Positions 1 to 8,300 of a stretch of DNA of 64,000 nt are shown here, one piece after another; position 1 is the first letter of the stretch, and the number at the start of each line of letters is the position of its first letter. Where the stretch lies: positions 124,001 through 188,000 of the forward strand of contig CAJTDE010000006.1 in the NCBI GenBank assembly GCA_910574835.1. The letters run 5' to 3'. The notes under the pieces are model-generated. The model did no database searches. It saw only the letters and a list, made by a program, of their open reading frames with translations, and was not told the DNA's origin. The stretch comes from Clostridia bacterium (lineage in GTDB: Bacteria > Bacillota > Clostridia > Lachnospirales > Lachnospiraceae). The position numbers and the translations under genes were made by a program.

Positions 1-1
1 A

Positions 2-532
2 AATTCAATGGATGATTACCAGATGGACATTGATGTGACCACCCTGGCGGAGCGGATGGCCCGGACTTTTCAGGGAACCGCCACGAGACTGTACGCACCC
101 ATGTACGTGAACAGCGATATTGTAAGAAAAGAGCTTTTAAAAGAGCCGATCATCCGAAAAACCATAGAGAAGATTCGAACTGTGGACTATGCGCTGACCG
201 GAATTGCCGACGTATCCTTAGAGCAGCCCAAAAGCACCTGGGCAGGCTATCTGACAGAGCGAAAAAAACGAGAGCTGGAGCGAAAGGGCGCCGTCGGTTA
301 TCTCTGCGGCTATTTTCTGGACAAGGACGGAAATAAGCTGCCCGATCCCATCAACGATAAAATCATCGGCATTTCCTTTGAGGACTTAAAAAGAGTGCCC
401 CATATTATTGCGGCGGCCGGAGGACTGGATAAAACCAACGCCATCCGGGCGGCTTTAAAGGGAAAATTGATTCATTGCTTAATCACAGACAGCCGGATAG
501 CGGAAAAGCTTCTGGCTATGAGGGACAGCTAA
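2..532 (+). CDS. SorC/DeoR-type sugar-binding transcriptional regulator, C-terminal part (5' truncated)
   Basis: The reading frame is open to the left edge of the window, so only the C-terminal ~176 residues are present. They resemble the effector-binding domain of SorC/CggR-type regulators, an NagB-like fold that binds a phosphorylated sugar. Matching features are a segment around IRTVDYALTGIADVSL, a Gly-rich turn GAVGYLCGYFLDKDG, and a terminal PHIIAAAGGLDKTNAIRAAL. The DNA-binding N-terminus lies outside the window. The gene ends 24 bases before the preferred start of the arylsulfotransferase and may be co-transcribed with it. A short inverted repeat (523-528 with 537-542) spans its stop codon. 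The effector is unknown; the family call is fairly secure. Confidence 0.75.
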   Translation, partial: NSMDDYQMDIDVTTLAERMARTFQGTATRLYAPMYVNSDIVRKELLKEPIIRKTIEKIRTVDYALTGIADVSLEQPKSTWAGYLTERKKRELERKGAVGYLCGYFLDKDGNKLPDPINDKIIGISFEDLKRVPHIIAAAGGLDKTNAIRAALKGKLIHCLITDSRIAEKLLAMRDS

Positions 533-556
533 ATGACTGTCCGGAGAGGAGCATCT

Positions 557-2425
557 ATGACAGAAGGGGTTTCCTACAGTTTTTGTGAAAGTCTGCGCTC
601 ACGGCAGGCAGAGGCGGAGCGCTCCATGCTGAAGGAATTTGCGCAGGGCGTTTATACGCCGGAAAAGCCGTATATCAAGCTGAATCCTTATTTGATCAAC
701 CCGCTGTCGGCCGTAGTTGCATTTTGCACCAAGGAAGAAACGGCAGTGACAGTTACTATATTCGGAAAAGAAAACAAAGGAAACATTGTACACACATTTC
801 CCAGGAAAAAAGAGCATATTCTTCCCATTCTGGGACTTTACGGAGGGTACGACAATCAGGTGGAGCTGCGCCTTTACGGGGGACGTTCCCACACCATAAC
901 CATTCGGACGGAAGAGTTAAGCGAACGGGTTCCAAAGCTTTTGTCCTTAAATACGGAGCCGGAATACATTTCGGAGGACCTCATCTTTGTCACTCCGTCC
1001 TTAAGCGCACTGGCCACAGCCTTTGATCGTTTCGGGGAAGTCCGCTGGCATCTGACCGTACCTGTGATTTTTGAAATGGCCCGTCTTAAGAACGGAAACT
1101 TCCTCATCGGAACCGAGCGCGTGATGCAGATGCCGTACTACATGTCCGGTCTTTATGAGATGACTATGATGGGAAAAATTGTAAAGGAATATTCCATTCC
1201 CGGCGGCTATCACCATGATCAGTGTGAGATGGAGGACGGAAATATCCTGGTTCTCACGGAAGGAGAGAGCTACGAGACAGTAGAGGATGTGATTGTCCTT
1301 CTTGACAGGGAAACGGGAGAAATCCGCAAAACCTGGGATTTGAAAGACTGCCTGATACCGGGAGAGGGACCCTCCGGCGGTTATACCCCCAGAGACTGGT
1401 TTCACAACAACGCCCTCTGGTACGATAAGCATACACATTCCATCACCCTTTCAGGCCGTCATGTAGATGCTATTATTAACATCGACTACGAGACAGGGGC
1501 ATTAAACTGGATCATCGGCGATCCGGAGACCTGGCCTGCGGATAAGCAGAAATATTTCTTTCAAATCAAGGGCGGCAAAGATTTTGACTGGCCCTATGAG
1601 CAGCACGGCTGCCTGGTAACGCCGAACGGCGGAATCATGTGCTTTGACAACGGTCATTATCGTTCCAAAATCCCTGAAAAATTTCTCCTGAACCGGGACA
1701 GCTTTTCCAGGGGCGTATTATATCAGATTGATCGGGAAACAATGACCATTGAGCAGCTCTGGCAGTACGGCAAGGAACGCGGCGAGGAATTTTTCTCCTC
1801 CTACATTGGAAATGTGGAATGGTATAAGGAAGATCATTACCTGGTGCACTCCGGCGGCATCCAGTATTACGGAGAGCACGCTTCGGAGAAGCCGGCGGCT
1901 CTCCTACAGGGAGATCCCAATGTGCGCTCCGAGAGCATTACGGTGGAAATCCTTCACGGAAAAGTGATTTTTGAGATGAAGATCGAGGGGAATTTCTACC
2001 GGGCAAAGAAAATGGCTCTCTACAAAGAAGGGGAAAATCTGCCCTTGGGAGAAGGGATTCTGGCAGGCCGGATGGGCGTGACGCCGGAATTTGACACACT
2101 TATTCCAATGGAATCCTGCGGAGAGCTGCTTCCCTACCGCTATGAAGCGAAGCTTACGGAAGAGGAGGACCGTTTTGTATTCAAGGCCATTTTTGAGGGT
2201 GGTCAGATGGTAATGCTGATGCTGGAAAATGAAGAAGAGGAGCACGGATACTTTATTTCCACCTCCAAGAACAAGTTCAACGCCCTCTGCTGCGGCACCT
2301 TTATCGAGAAGGACCCCAGAAATATCACCTTAAATGTGAACAAGGCAGGACTTACGGGGACCTTTGACGTGCGGGTAATTGTAGACGATAAGAAATATGA
2401 TACGGGGATACGGATTGCTTGTTAA
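557..2425 (+). CDS. assT: Arylsulfate sulfotransferase (AssT family), cytoplasmic-type
   Basis: AssT transfers a sulfo group from one phenolic sulfate ester to another phenol through a sulfated histidine, without PAPS. The 622-residue protein has an Ig-like N-terminal part (~residues 30-130) and then a beta-propeller. The propeller carries motifs resembling family active-site segments: RDWFHNN, SGRHVDAI, YEQHGCL and CFDNG. I chose the ATG at 557 because GGAGAGGAG lies just upstream of it; an ATG at 533 overlaps the previous stop codon but has no such site. No signal peptide is visible, whereas the enterobacterial enzyme is periplasmic. The gene is followed within ~12 bases by thioredoxin reductase and then thioredoxin, so it is probably the first of a three-gene redox-linked unit. 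The family call is strong; the physiological substrate is unknown. Confidence 0.85.
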   Translation: MTEGVSYSFCESLRSRQAEAERSMLKEFAQGVYTPEKPYIKLNPYLINPLSAVVAFCTKEETAVTVTIFGKENKGNIVHTFPRKKEHILPILGLYGGYDNQVELRLYGGRSHTITIRTEELSERVPKLLSLNTEPEYISEDLIFVTPSLSALATAFDRFGEVRWHLTVPVIFEMARLKNGNFLIGTERVMQMPYYMSGLYEMTMMGKIVKEYSIPGGYHHDQCEMEDGNILVLTEGESYETVEDVIVLLDRETGEIRKTWDLKDCLIPGEGPSGGYTPRDWFHNNALWYDKHTHSITLSGRHVDAIINIDYETGALNWIIGDPETWPADKQKYFFQIKGGKDFDWPYEQHGCLVTPNGGIMCFDNGHYRSKIPEKFLLNRDSFSRGVLYQIDRETMTIEQLWQYGKERGEEFFSSYIGNVEWYKEDHYLVHSGGIQYYGEHASEKPAALLQGDPNVRSESITVEILHGKVIFEMKIEGNFYRAKKMALYKEGENLPLGEGILAGRMGVTPEFDTLIPMESCGELLPYRYEAKLTEEEDRFVFKAIFEGGQMVMLMLENEEEEHGYFISTSKNKFNALCCGTFIEKDPRNITLNVNKAGLTGTFDVRVIVDDKKYDTGIRIAC

Positions 2426-2436
2426 TGGAGGGTAAA

Positions 2437-3357
2437 ATGGCAGATTATGATTTGATAATTATCGGCAGCGGCCCGGCCGGTATGACGGCGGCCATCTACG
2501 GGGCCAGAGCCAATCTTTCCGTGCTGATGCTGGACGAACTTGCCCCCGGCGGAAAGATGATTAACACCAGCGAAATCCAAAATTACACCGGCATGGGCAC
2601 GGTGGAGGGAGCCGATCTTGCTGTCCGTATGTTTCAGCACACCCAGGAGCTGAATGCGGCGTTTGATTATGGGACAGTTCTTGAGGTCCGGGACGACGGA
2701 GCAAAAAAGACGGTTATCTGCAAGGAGGAGGACCGTGTCTATACGGCCAAAACCGTAATTTTGTGCACCGGAACCACCCCGAGGCTTTTGGGAGCGCCGG
2801 GAGAGGAGCGCTTTACGGGAAACGGCATCAGCTGGTGCGCTGTCTGCGACGGCTCCGGCTGCCGGGGCAAGGACGTGATTGTGATTGGCGGAGGCAATTC
2901 CGCTGTGGAGGAAGCGATCTACCTGGCCGGATTTGCGAAGTCTGTCACCGTGGTCGTGCGCTCAAAGCTGTCCGCAGATCCTGTTGCCTGTGATAAGCTT
3001 TTTACTTTTGAGAATGTGAAGCTTTACGCCGGACACGATGTATTGGAGTTCTGCGGCAGGAATAAGCTGGAGGGCGTGCGTCTTCGTTCCAGGGAGACGG
3101 GAGAGGAATTTCAGGCAGACTGCGGACAGGTCTTTGAATATATTGGCCAGATACCGGCTACCAAGTGCTTTCTGGGGCTGGGGGTACTGGACGAAAGAGG
3201 CTATGTAAAGGTAAACGAACGAATGGAAACAACGGCGCCGGGCATCTTCGGAGCGGGAGACTGCGTGACCAAGAATCTGCGCCAGGTAATCACAGCCTGT
3301 GCGGACGGAGCCATTGCAGCACAAAACGCGGCCCGGTATATACAAAATCTGAACTAA
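2437..3357 (+). CDS. trxB: Thioredoxin-disulfide reductase
   Basis: This FAD/NAD(P)H flavoenzyme reduces thioredoxin. The 306-residue protein starts with the FAD-binding GSGPAGMTAAIYGAR motif (residues ~10-25). It carries the redox-active CAVCDG (CxxC) followed by the NAD(P)-binding GGGNSAVEEA, and ends with a GIFGAGD FAD motif. The start at 2437 gives the typical MADYDLIIIG beginning and has GGAGGG four bases upstream; earlier in-frame starts overlap assT. The stop of assT lies 11 bases before it, and thioredoxin follows 30 bases after its end. Being paired with assT rather than standing alone suggests a dedicated reductase, which is inference. Confidence 0.93.
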   Translation: MADYDLIIIGSGPAGMTAAIYGARANLSVLMLDELAPGGKMINTSEIQNYTGMGTVEGADLAVRMFQHTQELNAAFDYGTVLEVRDDGAKKTVICKEEDRVYTAKTVILCTGTTPRLLGAPGEERFTGNGISWCAVCDGSGCRGKDVIVIGGGNSAVEEAIYLAGFAKSVTVVVRSKLSADPVACDKLFTFENVKLYAGHDVLEFCGRNKLEGVRLRSRETGEEFQADCGQVFEYIGQIPATKCFLGLGVLDERGYVKVNERMETTAPGIFGAGDCVTKNLRQVITACADGAIAAQNAARYIQNLN

Positions 3358-3387
3358 AAAACAGCAATATTCATAGGAGATTGGACT

Positions 3388-3696
3388 ATGTTAAAAGAAG
3401 TAATGGAAGATGAATTTCGTCAGTCCTCCCAAAAAGGGCTGGTACTGGCAGATTTTTATTCAACTGCCTGCGGCCCATGCAAGATGCTTGCCTTTGTGCT
3501 GGCTGACGTGGACAAGGCCTGCGGTGATAAGGTAAGTATTATGAAGCTGGACTTTGACAAAAACAGAGCTTTGGCAGAGGAATTTGGGATCACCAGTTAT
3601 CCGACCTTAATTTTGTTAAAGGACGGAAAAGAAATCAAGCGGCTGACAGGCTTACAGCAGAAGCCGGCCATTGTTAAAATGATAGAAGAGGCATAA
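3388..3696 (+). CDS. trxA: Thioredoxin (CGPC)
   Basis: This is a small thioredoxin-fold protein of 102 residues that reduces disulfides with electrons from the adjacent reductase. The active site reads STACGPCK at about residues 27-34, with the usual cis-Pro region ITSYPTLILLKDG near residues 70-82. An AGGAGA ribosome site precedes the ATG. It ends the assT-trxB-trxA unit, and a hairpin terminator follows 15 bases later. The STACGPC context, in place of the more common WAxWCGPC, lacks the Trp before the active site, so it may be a specialised partner rather than the main cellular thioredoxin. Thioredoxin family membership is secure. Confidence 0.9.
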   Translation: MLKEVMEDEFRQSSQKGLVLADFYSTACGPCKMLAFVLADVDKACGDKVSIMKLDFDKNRALAEEFGITSYPTLILLKDGKEIKRLTGLQQKPAIVKMIEEA

Positions 3697-3710
3697 AAGA
3701 GTACAAAAAG

Positions 3711-3745
3711 AAAGGGCTGTCAGGGAATCCGGCAGCCCCTTTATA
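3711..3745. terminator. Hairpin terminator between convergent genes
   Basis: AAAGGGCTG pairs with CAGCCCCTTT with one bulged C. It sits between trxA (+) and the small acidic membrane protein (-). A-rich and T-rich flanks make it a plausible bidirectional terminator. Confidence 0.6.
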
Positions 3746-3762
3746 CTGCTTAAAGCAAATGA

Positions 3763-4029
3763 TTAGATTTCCGTCTCGGCAGCTTCTTCCCCGGAAACCT
3801 CTTCCGCCTTCTCGGAATCCAAAGTCTCCTCCTTTTCGCTTTCCTCAGAAGTCAGCGACACATATCCCCGTCCGGCTACGGCGTCATCCGTATCTGCGGA
3901 ATCCTCCGGAACATCAAAATCATCATCAAAGGGATCGGGGGCGAAAAACTTCTTGTAAGCAAAGACACCTCCGGCAACAGCTGCGCAGAGCAGGGTAACG
4001 GAACTTACAAATTTAAAAAATTTTTTCAT
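3763..4029 (-). CDS. Small membrane-anchored acidic protein of unknown function
   Basis: The 88-residue protein has a basic start (MKKFFKF) and one hydrophobic segment at residues ~8-24. A short KKFF follows, then an Asp/Glu/Ser-rich tail from about residue 32 to the end. The layout suggests a single membrane anchor with an acidic, probably disordered tail; which side of the membrane the tail faces is not certain. AGGAG stands 11 bases upstream of the ATG. It has its own transcription unit facing trxA. I recognise no family, so no function is assigned. The clean start, ribosome site and biased composition support a real gene. Confidence 0.6.
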   Translation of the reverse strand: MKKFFKFVSSVTLLCAAVAGGVFAYKKFFAPDPFDDDFDVPEDSADTDDAVAGRGYVSLTSEESEKEETLDSEKAEEVSGEEAAETEI

Positions 4030-4239
4030 ATCAGATAAAACTCCTTTCCTGAACTTTTAAAAGTGCTTATTTGCTTCCAAAGCGCAATCATAGTCTGTCC
4101 ACTATTTGGAAAGCGTTTTCTATATTGTAATACGAAACAGGCAAAAAGAAAAGTGAAAAAATTGAAAAATTTTATTGTCAACGGAAAAAATATATATTAC
4201 TCTATATAACATAGATAAAAACATATAAAAATATTGCCA

Positions 4240-4259
4240 GGATATTGCGGAACTGGAAT
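4240..4259 (+). repeat. Solo GATATTGCGGAACTGGAAT box next to a ribosome site
   Basis: This is one member of a dispersed box family also seen at 20611, 21613, 41143, 41250, 62930 and 63035, and in a weaker form at 13488. It ends three bases before the AAGGAG of the LiaF-like gene. Read from its TTG, the box would encode an in-frame MRNWN extension of that gene, which I regard as spurious. Confidence 0.6.
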
Positions 4260-4277
4260 AAAGGAGACAAACAAAAG

Positions 4278-4970
4278 ATGAAAAACAAAATTTCAAATGT
4301 GTTATGGGGCCTGGTTCTGATTCTCATTGGAATCGGCTATGCAGGCGGAAATCTTGGCTTCTGGGATTTTCATATATTCTTCAAGGGCTGGTGGACCTTA
4401 TTTATCCTGGTCCCCTGCGCCGTCAACCTTATGCAGCACGGACCCAACGGCGGCAATATAGCCGGCCTGTGCGTGGGAATCGCCCTTCTTCTTGCGGCTC
4501 AGGGCGTTCTGGAGTTTTCCATTATACGTAAGCTTCTGGTGCCGGCGATTCTGATTCTCATCGGTTTGAGTATTATGCTCAGCAATACCAAGCGGAAAAT
4601 CACCGATCAGCAGGGAAATCAAATTCCTTTTGAAAAGACCGGTCCCGGCGGTTCCGATGTGTCGGGGGTATTTGACGGGAGAAAGGCTCAGTATGACGGC
4701 CAGCTTTTTGAGGGCGCTACCGTAAGCGCCGTATTCGGCGGCGTGGAGATGGATCTTCGATCAGCCCGGATTGAACGGGATGTGCGGATTGACGCGACGG
4801 CCATCTTCGGCGGCATTGATATCTATGTTCCGGCCAATGTAGTAGTGAGAGTTATGTCGACCCCCATCCTGGGCGGCACATCCAATAAGGCGGCGCCTCC
4901 CACGGAGGTACCCTGCCACACCCTGTATATCAATGCAACCTGTGTATTCGGAGGCGTGGACATCAAATGA
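4278..4970 (+). CDS. LiaF-like membrane protein with C-terminal cell-wall-stress domain
   Basis: The 230-residue protein has about four membrane segments in its first ~110 residues (for example NVLWGLVLILIGIGYAGG and LLVPAILILIGLSIML). A soluble domain follows with repeated FGG turns (SAVFGGVEMDL, TAIFGGIDIYV, TCVFGGVDIK). That pattern is typical of the C-terminal domain of LiaF/VraT-like proteins and related predicted toastrack-like domains, which modulate envelope-stress signalling. The start at 4278 follows AAGGAG; the reading frame continues upstream from a TTG through the repeat box, which I reject as a start. The stop overlaps the start of the Maf-HAD gene (ATGA). No LiaRS-like two-component pair is adjacent, so the signalling partner is unknown. 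Confidence 0.7.
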   Translation: MKNKISNVLWGLVLILIGIGYAGGNLGFWDFHIFFKGWWTLFILVPCAVNLMQHGPNGGNIAGLCVGIALLLAAQGVLEFSIIRKLLVPAILILIGLSIMLSNTKRKITDQQGNQIPFEKTGPGGSDVSGVFDGRKAQYDGQLFEGATVSAVFGGVEMDLRSARIERDVRIDATAIFGGIDIYVPANVVVRVMSTPILGGTSNKAAPPTEVPCHTLYINATCVFGGVDIK

Positions 4971-6235
4971 CAAAAAAGTTAATTTTAGCCTCCGCCTCTC
5001 CCAGAAGGAAGGAGCTTCTCTCCCAGATGGGACTTGCTTTTTCCGTCTGTCCGGCCTGCGGTGAGGAGAAGAGCGGTTTCCAAAGGCCGGAGGATGTGGT
5101 AAAAGAGCTGGCTCTTCAGAAAGCCAGTGAGATTGCAAAAAAGACAGAAGAGGATGCTCTCGTGATTGGCTCGGATACGGTTGTGGCCTTTGAGGGCAGG
5201 ATTCTGGGAAAACCGGCGGACAAGGAGGACGCCTTCCGTATGCTGAATATGCTTCAGGGAGCCTCCCATATGGTCTACACAGGCGTTGCCGTGGTGGATG
5301 CAAAGACAGAAGAGATCCTTGTGCATTTTGTGGACGGAACGAAGGTTTCCATGTATTCCATGACAGAGGAGTGGATTCGCAGCTATATTGAGACGGGCGA
5401 GCCTATGGACAAGGCGGGAGCCTATGCCATTCAGGGAGGATGCTCTTTATGGATAAAAGGCATCGAAGGGGCATACTCTACAGTAGTAGGGTTTCCTGCG
5501 GCGCGGTTTTACCATGAGCTTTTAAAGGCCGGAGTGGACTTGCTTGAGCAGTTTGGCAAAAAACAGTATCAAGCCTGCATTTTTGACTTTGACGGCACTC
5601 TGTGCGACAGTGTGGAGTCCATTGCGGTCTGTGCGAATCATGCCCTTCGTGATCTGGGCTTGAAGGAGGTTTCTCCTGCGGACTATAAGCTGCTTGTGGG
5701 GGATGGGGTAGACATGCTGGTCCGGCGGCTTCTAAGCCGAAACAAAGCGGAATCCGGGGAGCTGTTTGACCGTCTTAAGGAAAAGTATATGGAATATTTC
5801 CGAGAGGGCTGCTGTTATCATGTAACGCCTTATCCGGGGATCCCGGAGCTTTTAAAGGAGCTGAAGGATATGGGAGCAAAGCTTGGAGTGATTTCCAATA
5901 AGCCCCATGCCAACACGGTAGATGTGATTCATCAAGTATTCCAAGAGGGCGTGTTTGACTGGGTACAGGGCCAGACAGAGGAGATTCCAAGAAAGCCGGA
6001 CCCGGCAGGAGCCTTATATACGGCAGAAAAGCTGGGAGTAGAACCGAAAAACTGTCTCTATATAGGAGATACGGGAACGGATATGAAAACCGGTACGGCG
6101 GCAGGGATGTATACGGTAGGCGTCCTGTGGGGCTTCCGGGATCAGAAAGAGCTGGAAGAGACAGGAGCTGCAAAGATTATCAGAGAGCCGTCCGCAATCG
6201 GAAAGATCTATCGGGGAGAGGAATATTATGATTAA
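4967..6235 (+). CDS. Fusion of Maf nucleotide pyrophosphatase and HAD phosphatase
   Basis: The 422-residue protein joins two enzymes usually encoded separately. Residues 1-~190 match Maf, a nucleoside triphosphate pyrophosphatase acting on dTTP/UTP or modified nucleotides: ASASPRRKELL at the N-terminus, GSDTVV near residue 66, and the QGGCSLWIKGIEG region. Residues ~197-422 match a phosphoglycolate-phosphatase-like HAD: FDFDGTLCDS (nucleophile Asp), VISNKP, and RKPDP with YIGDTGTDM. Both halves look catalytically intact. The start overlaps the previous stop by 4 bases, and the end overlaps the following Cof phosphatase by 8, indicating translational coupling. The second domain could finish dephosphorylating the Maf product; that is inference. 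Confidence 0.85.
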   Translation: MTKKLILASASPRRKELLSQMGLAFSVCPACGEEKSGFQRPEDVVKELALQKASEIAKKTEEDALVIGSDTVVAFEGRILGKPADKEDAFRMLNMLQGASHMVYTGVAVVDAKTEEILVHFVDGTKVSMYSMTEEWIRSYIETGEPMDKAGAYAIQGGCSLWIKGIEGAYSTVVGFPAARFYHELLKAGVDLLEQFGKKQYQACIFDFDGTLCDSVESIAVCANHALRDLGLKEVSPADYKLLVGDGVDMLVRRLLSRNKAESGELFDRLKEKYMEYFREGCCYHVTPYPGIPELLKELKDMGAKLGVISNKPHANTVDVIHQVFQEGVFDWVQGQTEEIPRKPDPAGALYTAEKLGVEPKNCLYIGDTGTDMKTGTAAGMYTVGVLWGFRDQKELEETGAAKIIREPSAIGKIYRGEEYYD

Positions 6236-7016
6236 ATTAGTTGCAAGCGATATTGACGGGACGCTTCTTCCGGAGGGAACGGATCAGCTCAATCCGGAGC
6301 TGCTTGAGGTGATACGGGAACTGAAAAAGAAGGATATTTTATTTGCGGCAGCCAGCGGACGGCATTATTCCGGTATGGTAAGGCTTTTTGAGCCAATAAA
6401 AAACGATATCATTTTTATCACGGAAAATGGAGCCTATGTAACCTGCCGGGGGTATACCATGTTGGATCAGACCCTGGACTGGGAGGATGTGAAGGACTGG
6501 GTAAAGGAGGTGCGCAGGATTCAGGGCGCCAGCTTTACGATGGATACCAAAGAGGGATTTTATTCGGAAAGCCGCGACCCGGAATTTTTGGATCTGGTAT
6601 TGAAGGGCTATAAGAGTGTGATGAATATTGAGGAGGATGTGCTGGCGACAGAGCGTTCGGTAAATAAGGTAGCCCTTTACCATAAGACGGATATTGCCCG
6701 TCTTGCTAAGGAGATGATTCCCAGATGGAGCGAACGTCTTCACTGTGCGATATCCGGCGAGATTTGGGTAGACTTTCTGAACAAGGAATCCAACAAGGGA
6801 AATGCAATCCGGAGTATTCAGAAGATCTTGGGAATACTTCCGGAGGAGACGATGGTGTTCGGGGATAACTTCAACGATATCGAGATGCTTCAAAGCGCAG
6901 GAGAAAGCTACGCGGTGGGCAATGCGGCGGAGGCTGTGAAGCGGGAAGCGAAGTATGTGGCAGATACGAACGTAAACGACGGAGTGCTTAAGGTTTTGCG
7001 GACTTTAATAAATTAG
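6228..7016 (+). CDS. Cof-type HAD-IIB phosphatase
   Basis: The 262-residue protein starts with VASDIDGTLLP, the HAD nucleophile motif. It continues with the Cof-family AASGRH segment and ends with NKGNAIRSIQ and VFGDNFNDIEML, the Lys and acidic metal motifs of Cof/YbiV-type sugar-phosphate or nucleotide phosphatases. The substrate cannot be read from the sequence. The start lies within the end of the Maf-HAD fusion in another frame, so two HAD phosphatases of different subfamilies are translated back to back. A small uncharacterised gene follows after 16 bases with an AGGAGG site. Confidence 0.85.
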   Translation: MIKLVASDIDGTLLPEGTDQLNPELLEVIRELKKKDILFAAASGRHYSGMVRLFEPIKNDIIFITENGAYVTCRGYTMLDQTLDWEDVKDWVKEVRRIQGASFTMDTKEGFYSESRDPEFLDLVLKGYKSVMNIEEDVLATERSVNKVALYHKTDIARLAKEMIPRWSERLHCAISGEIWVDFLNKESNKGNAIRSIQKILGILPEETMVFGDNFNDIEMLQSAGESYAVGNAAEAVKREAKYVADTNVNDGVLKVLRTLIN

Positions 7017-7032
7017 GAGGCGGATTATAATT

Positions 7033-7296
7033 ATGAACGAATATTCAGAAGAATGTCTTGAGATTTTTTTGAGGAAGCAGGGACAGCTTTTTGACGAGCC
7101 GGTGGCTGAGACACTTGAGGAAGCGGAGGAATTTCTGGATGACTGTATGGCTGTGGTAGTTAATTCCCTGCGGGAAGTTCAGGAGTATTTTGAAGAGAGC
7201 GGCATGGATGTATCCGGTTTGTCTTACGAGGAACTGGAGGAGATGGCAGAAGTTTTTTCCATTGGCGATGGAACTTATCTGATTGTAGAGGCATAG
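7033..7296 (+). CDS. Small acidic protein of unknown function
   Basis: The 87-residue protein is rich in Glu and Asp (for example ETLEEAEEFLDDC and YEELEEMAEVF) and appears all-helical apart from a short C-terminal strand-like DGTYLIVEA. AGGAGG sits upstream. It is separated by one base from the following foldase lipoprotein gene and follows the Cof phosphatase closely, so it belongs to the same operon. No membrane segment or known motif is visible, and I do not recognise a function. Confidence 0.65.
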   Translation: MNEYSEECLEIFLRKQGQLFDEPVAETLEEAEEFLDDCMAVVVNSLREVQEYFEESGMDVSGLSYEELEEMAEVFSIGDGTYLIVEA

Positions 7297-7297
7297 T

Positions 7298-8296
7298 ATG
7301 AAATTTATCGGAAAAAGAATATTGATCTTGTGTTTGGCGGTCGGCTTATTATCAGGCGGCCTTGTCGGGTGCGGTCATTTTGAAAATGCGGAATTTGTAT
7401 TTACTTCAGGACTTACGGAAAAGGAGCTTTTTAAAGTAGGCAGCAATGTATGTACTCTGCCGGAGGCTATGATTTACGTGGTAGATTACCAGACACAATA
7501 TGAAAGCGTCTACGGAGTCCGGATGTGGGAGCACGATTTCGGCGGCATTACGCTGGAGGAGTATGTGAAGAATATCATTGTGTCGCAGCTGGCTTCCATG
7601 AAGGCAGTGACGCTTTTGGCGAAGGATTATGAGGTGGAGCTGACAGAGGCCGAGAAGGATAAGGTGAAAAAGGCGGCAAGCGAGTACTATAAGAGCTTAA
7701 GCGAGGAAGCTGTGAAGTATATGGGGCTTGAGCAGGAGGATGCGGAGAAGCTCTATTACGATCATGTGCTGTCCGGAAAGGTGTACCGGGAGATTACGAG
7801 AGACGTCAATACCGAGGTCAGTGATGACGAGGCGCGTATTATTACGGTGCAGCAGATTAAAGTGGATTCCCAGGAGAGCGGGGAAGCGATTTTAGAGCAG
7901 CTTAATGAGGAAAAGGAATTTTTGACTTTGGCTTCTGTTTACAGTGAGGACAGCCAGCTTAGCTATACGTTCGGACGCGGGGAGAAGGAGGCGCTCTATG
8001 AGGAGGCGGCTTTTTCCCTGGAGAAGGATGAGGTCAGCGGCGTGATCGCGGCGGAGGATGGATTTTATATCCTGAAATGTGTGGACAATTTTGACCGTGA
8101 GGCCACGGAGGCGAATAAGGTTACTATGGTGGAGAGGCGCAGGGACGAGATTTTCAGCGGGGTTTATGAGGAATTGATTGCGAATACGCCTTCGGAGTTT
8201 AATAACCGGGTTTGGGAGCAGGTGCATTTTGAGGATTTGGGGGAGGAGCTGCCGGGGAGTTTTTTGGAGGTTTATGGGAGGTATTTTGAGGAGTAG
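7298..8296 (+). CDS. PrsA-like peptidyl-prolyl isomerase lipoprotein
   Basis: The 332-residue protein has a lipoprotein signal peptide with a lipobox ending LVGC near residue 25, so it should be anchored on the outer face of the membrane. A SurA/PrsA-like helical part (~residues 50-180) precedes a parvulin (PpiC-type) domain at ~185-270. That domain includes TVQQIKVDSQESGEAIL, ASVYSEDSQLSYTFGRGE and GVIAAEDGFYILKCVD. Such proteins assist folding of exported proteins. The last ~250 bases are markedly G+T-rich, leading into the foldback element that begins five bases after the stop. The gene family is secure; clients are unknown. Confidence 0.82.
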   Translation: MKFIGKRILILCLAVGLLSGGLVGCGHFENAEFVFTSGLTEKELFKVGSNVCTLPEAMIYVVDYQTQYESVYGVRMWEHDFGGITLEEYVKNIIVSQLASMKAVTLLAKDYEVELTEAEKDKVKKAASEYYKSLSEEAVKYMGLEQEDAEKLYYDHVLSGKVYREITRDVNTEVSDDEARIITVQQIKVDSQESGEAILEQLNEEKEFLTLASVYSEDSQLSYTFGRGEKEALYEEAAFSLEKDEVSGVIAAEDGFYILKCVDNFDREATEANKVTMVERRRDEIFSGVYEELIANTPSEFNNRVWEQVHFEDLGEELPGSFLEVYGRYFEE

Positions 8297-8300
8297 AGGG

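Noticed and set aside
4245-4277. N-terminal extension MRNWN... of the LiaF-like gene from TTG, and the like at 41253 and 63036
   Set aside because: Each comes from the repeat box, has no ribosome site of its own, and a good start with a Shine-Dalgarno site follows. At 20611 and 21613 the same box cannot encode it.
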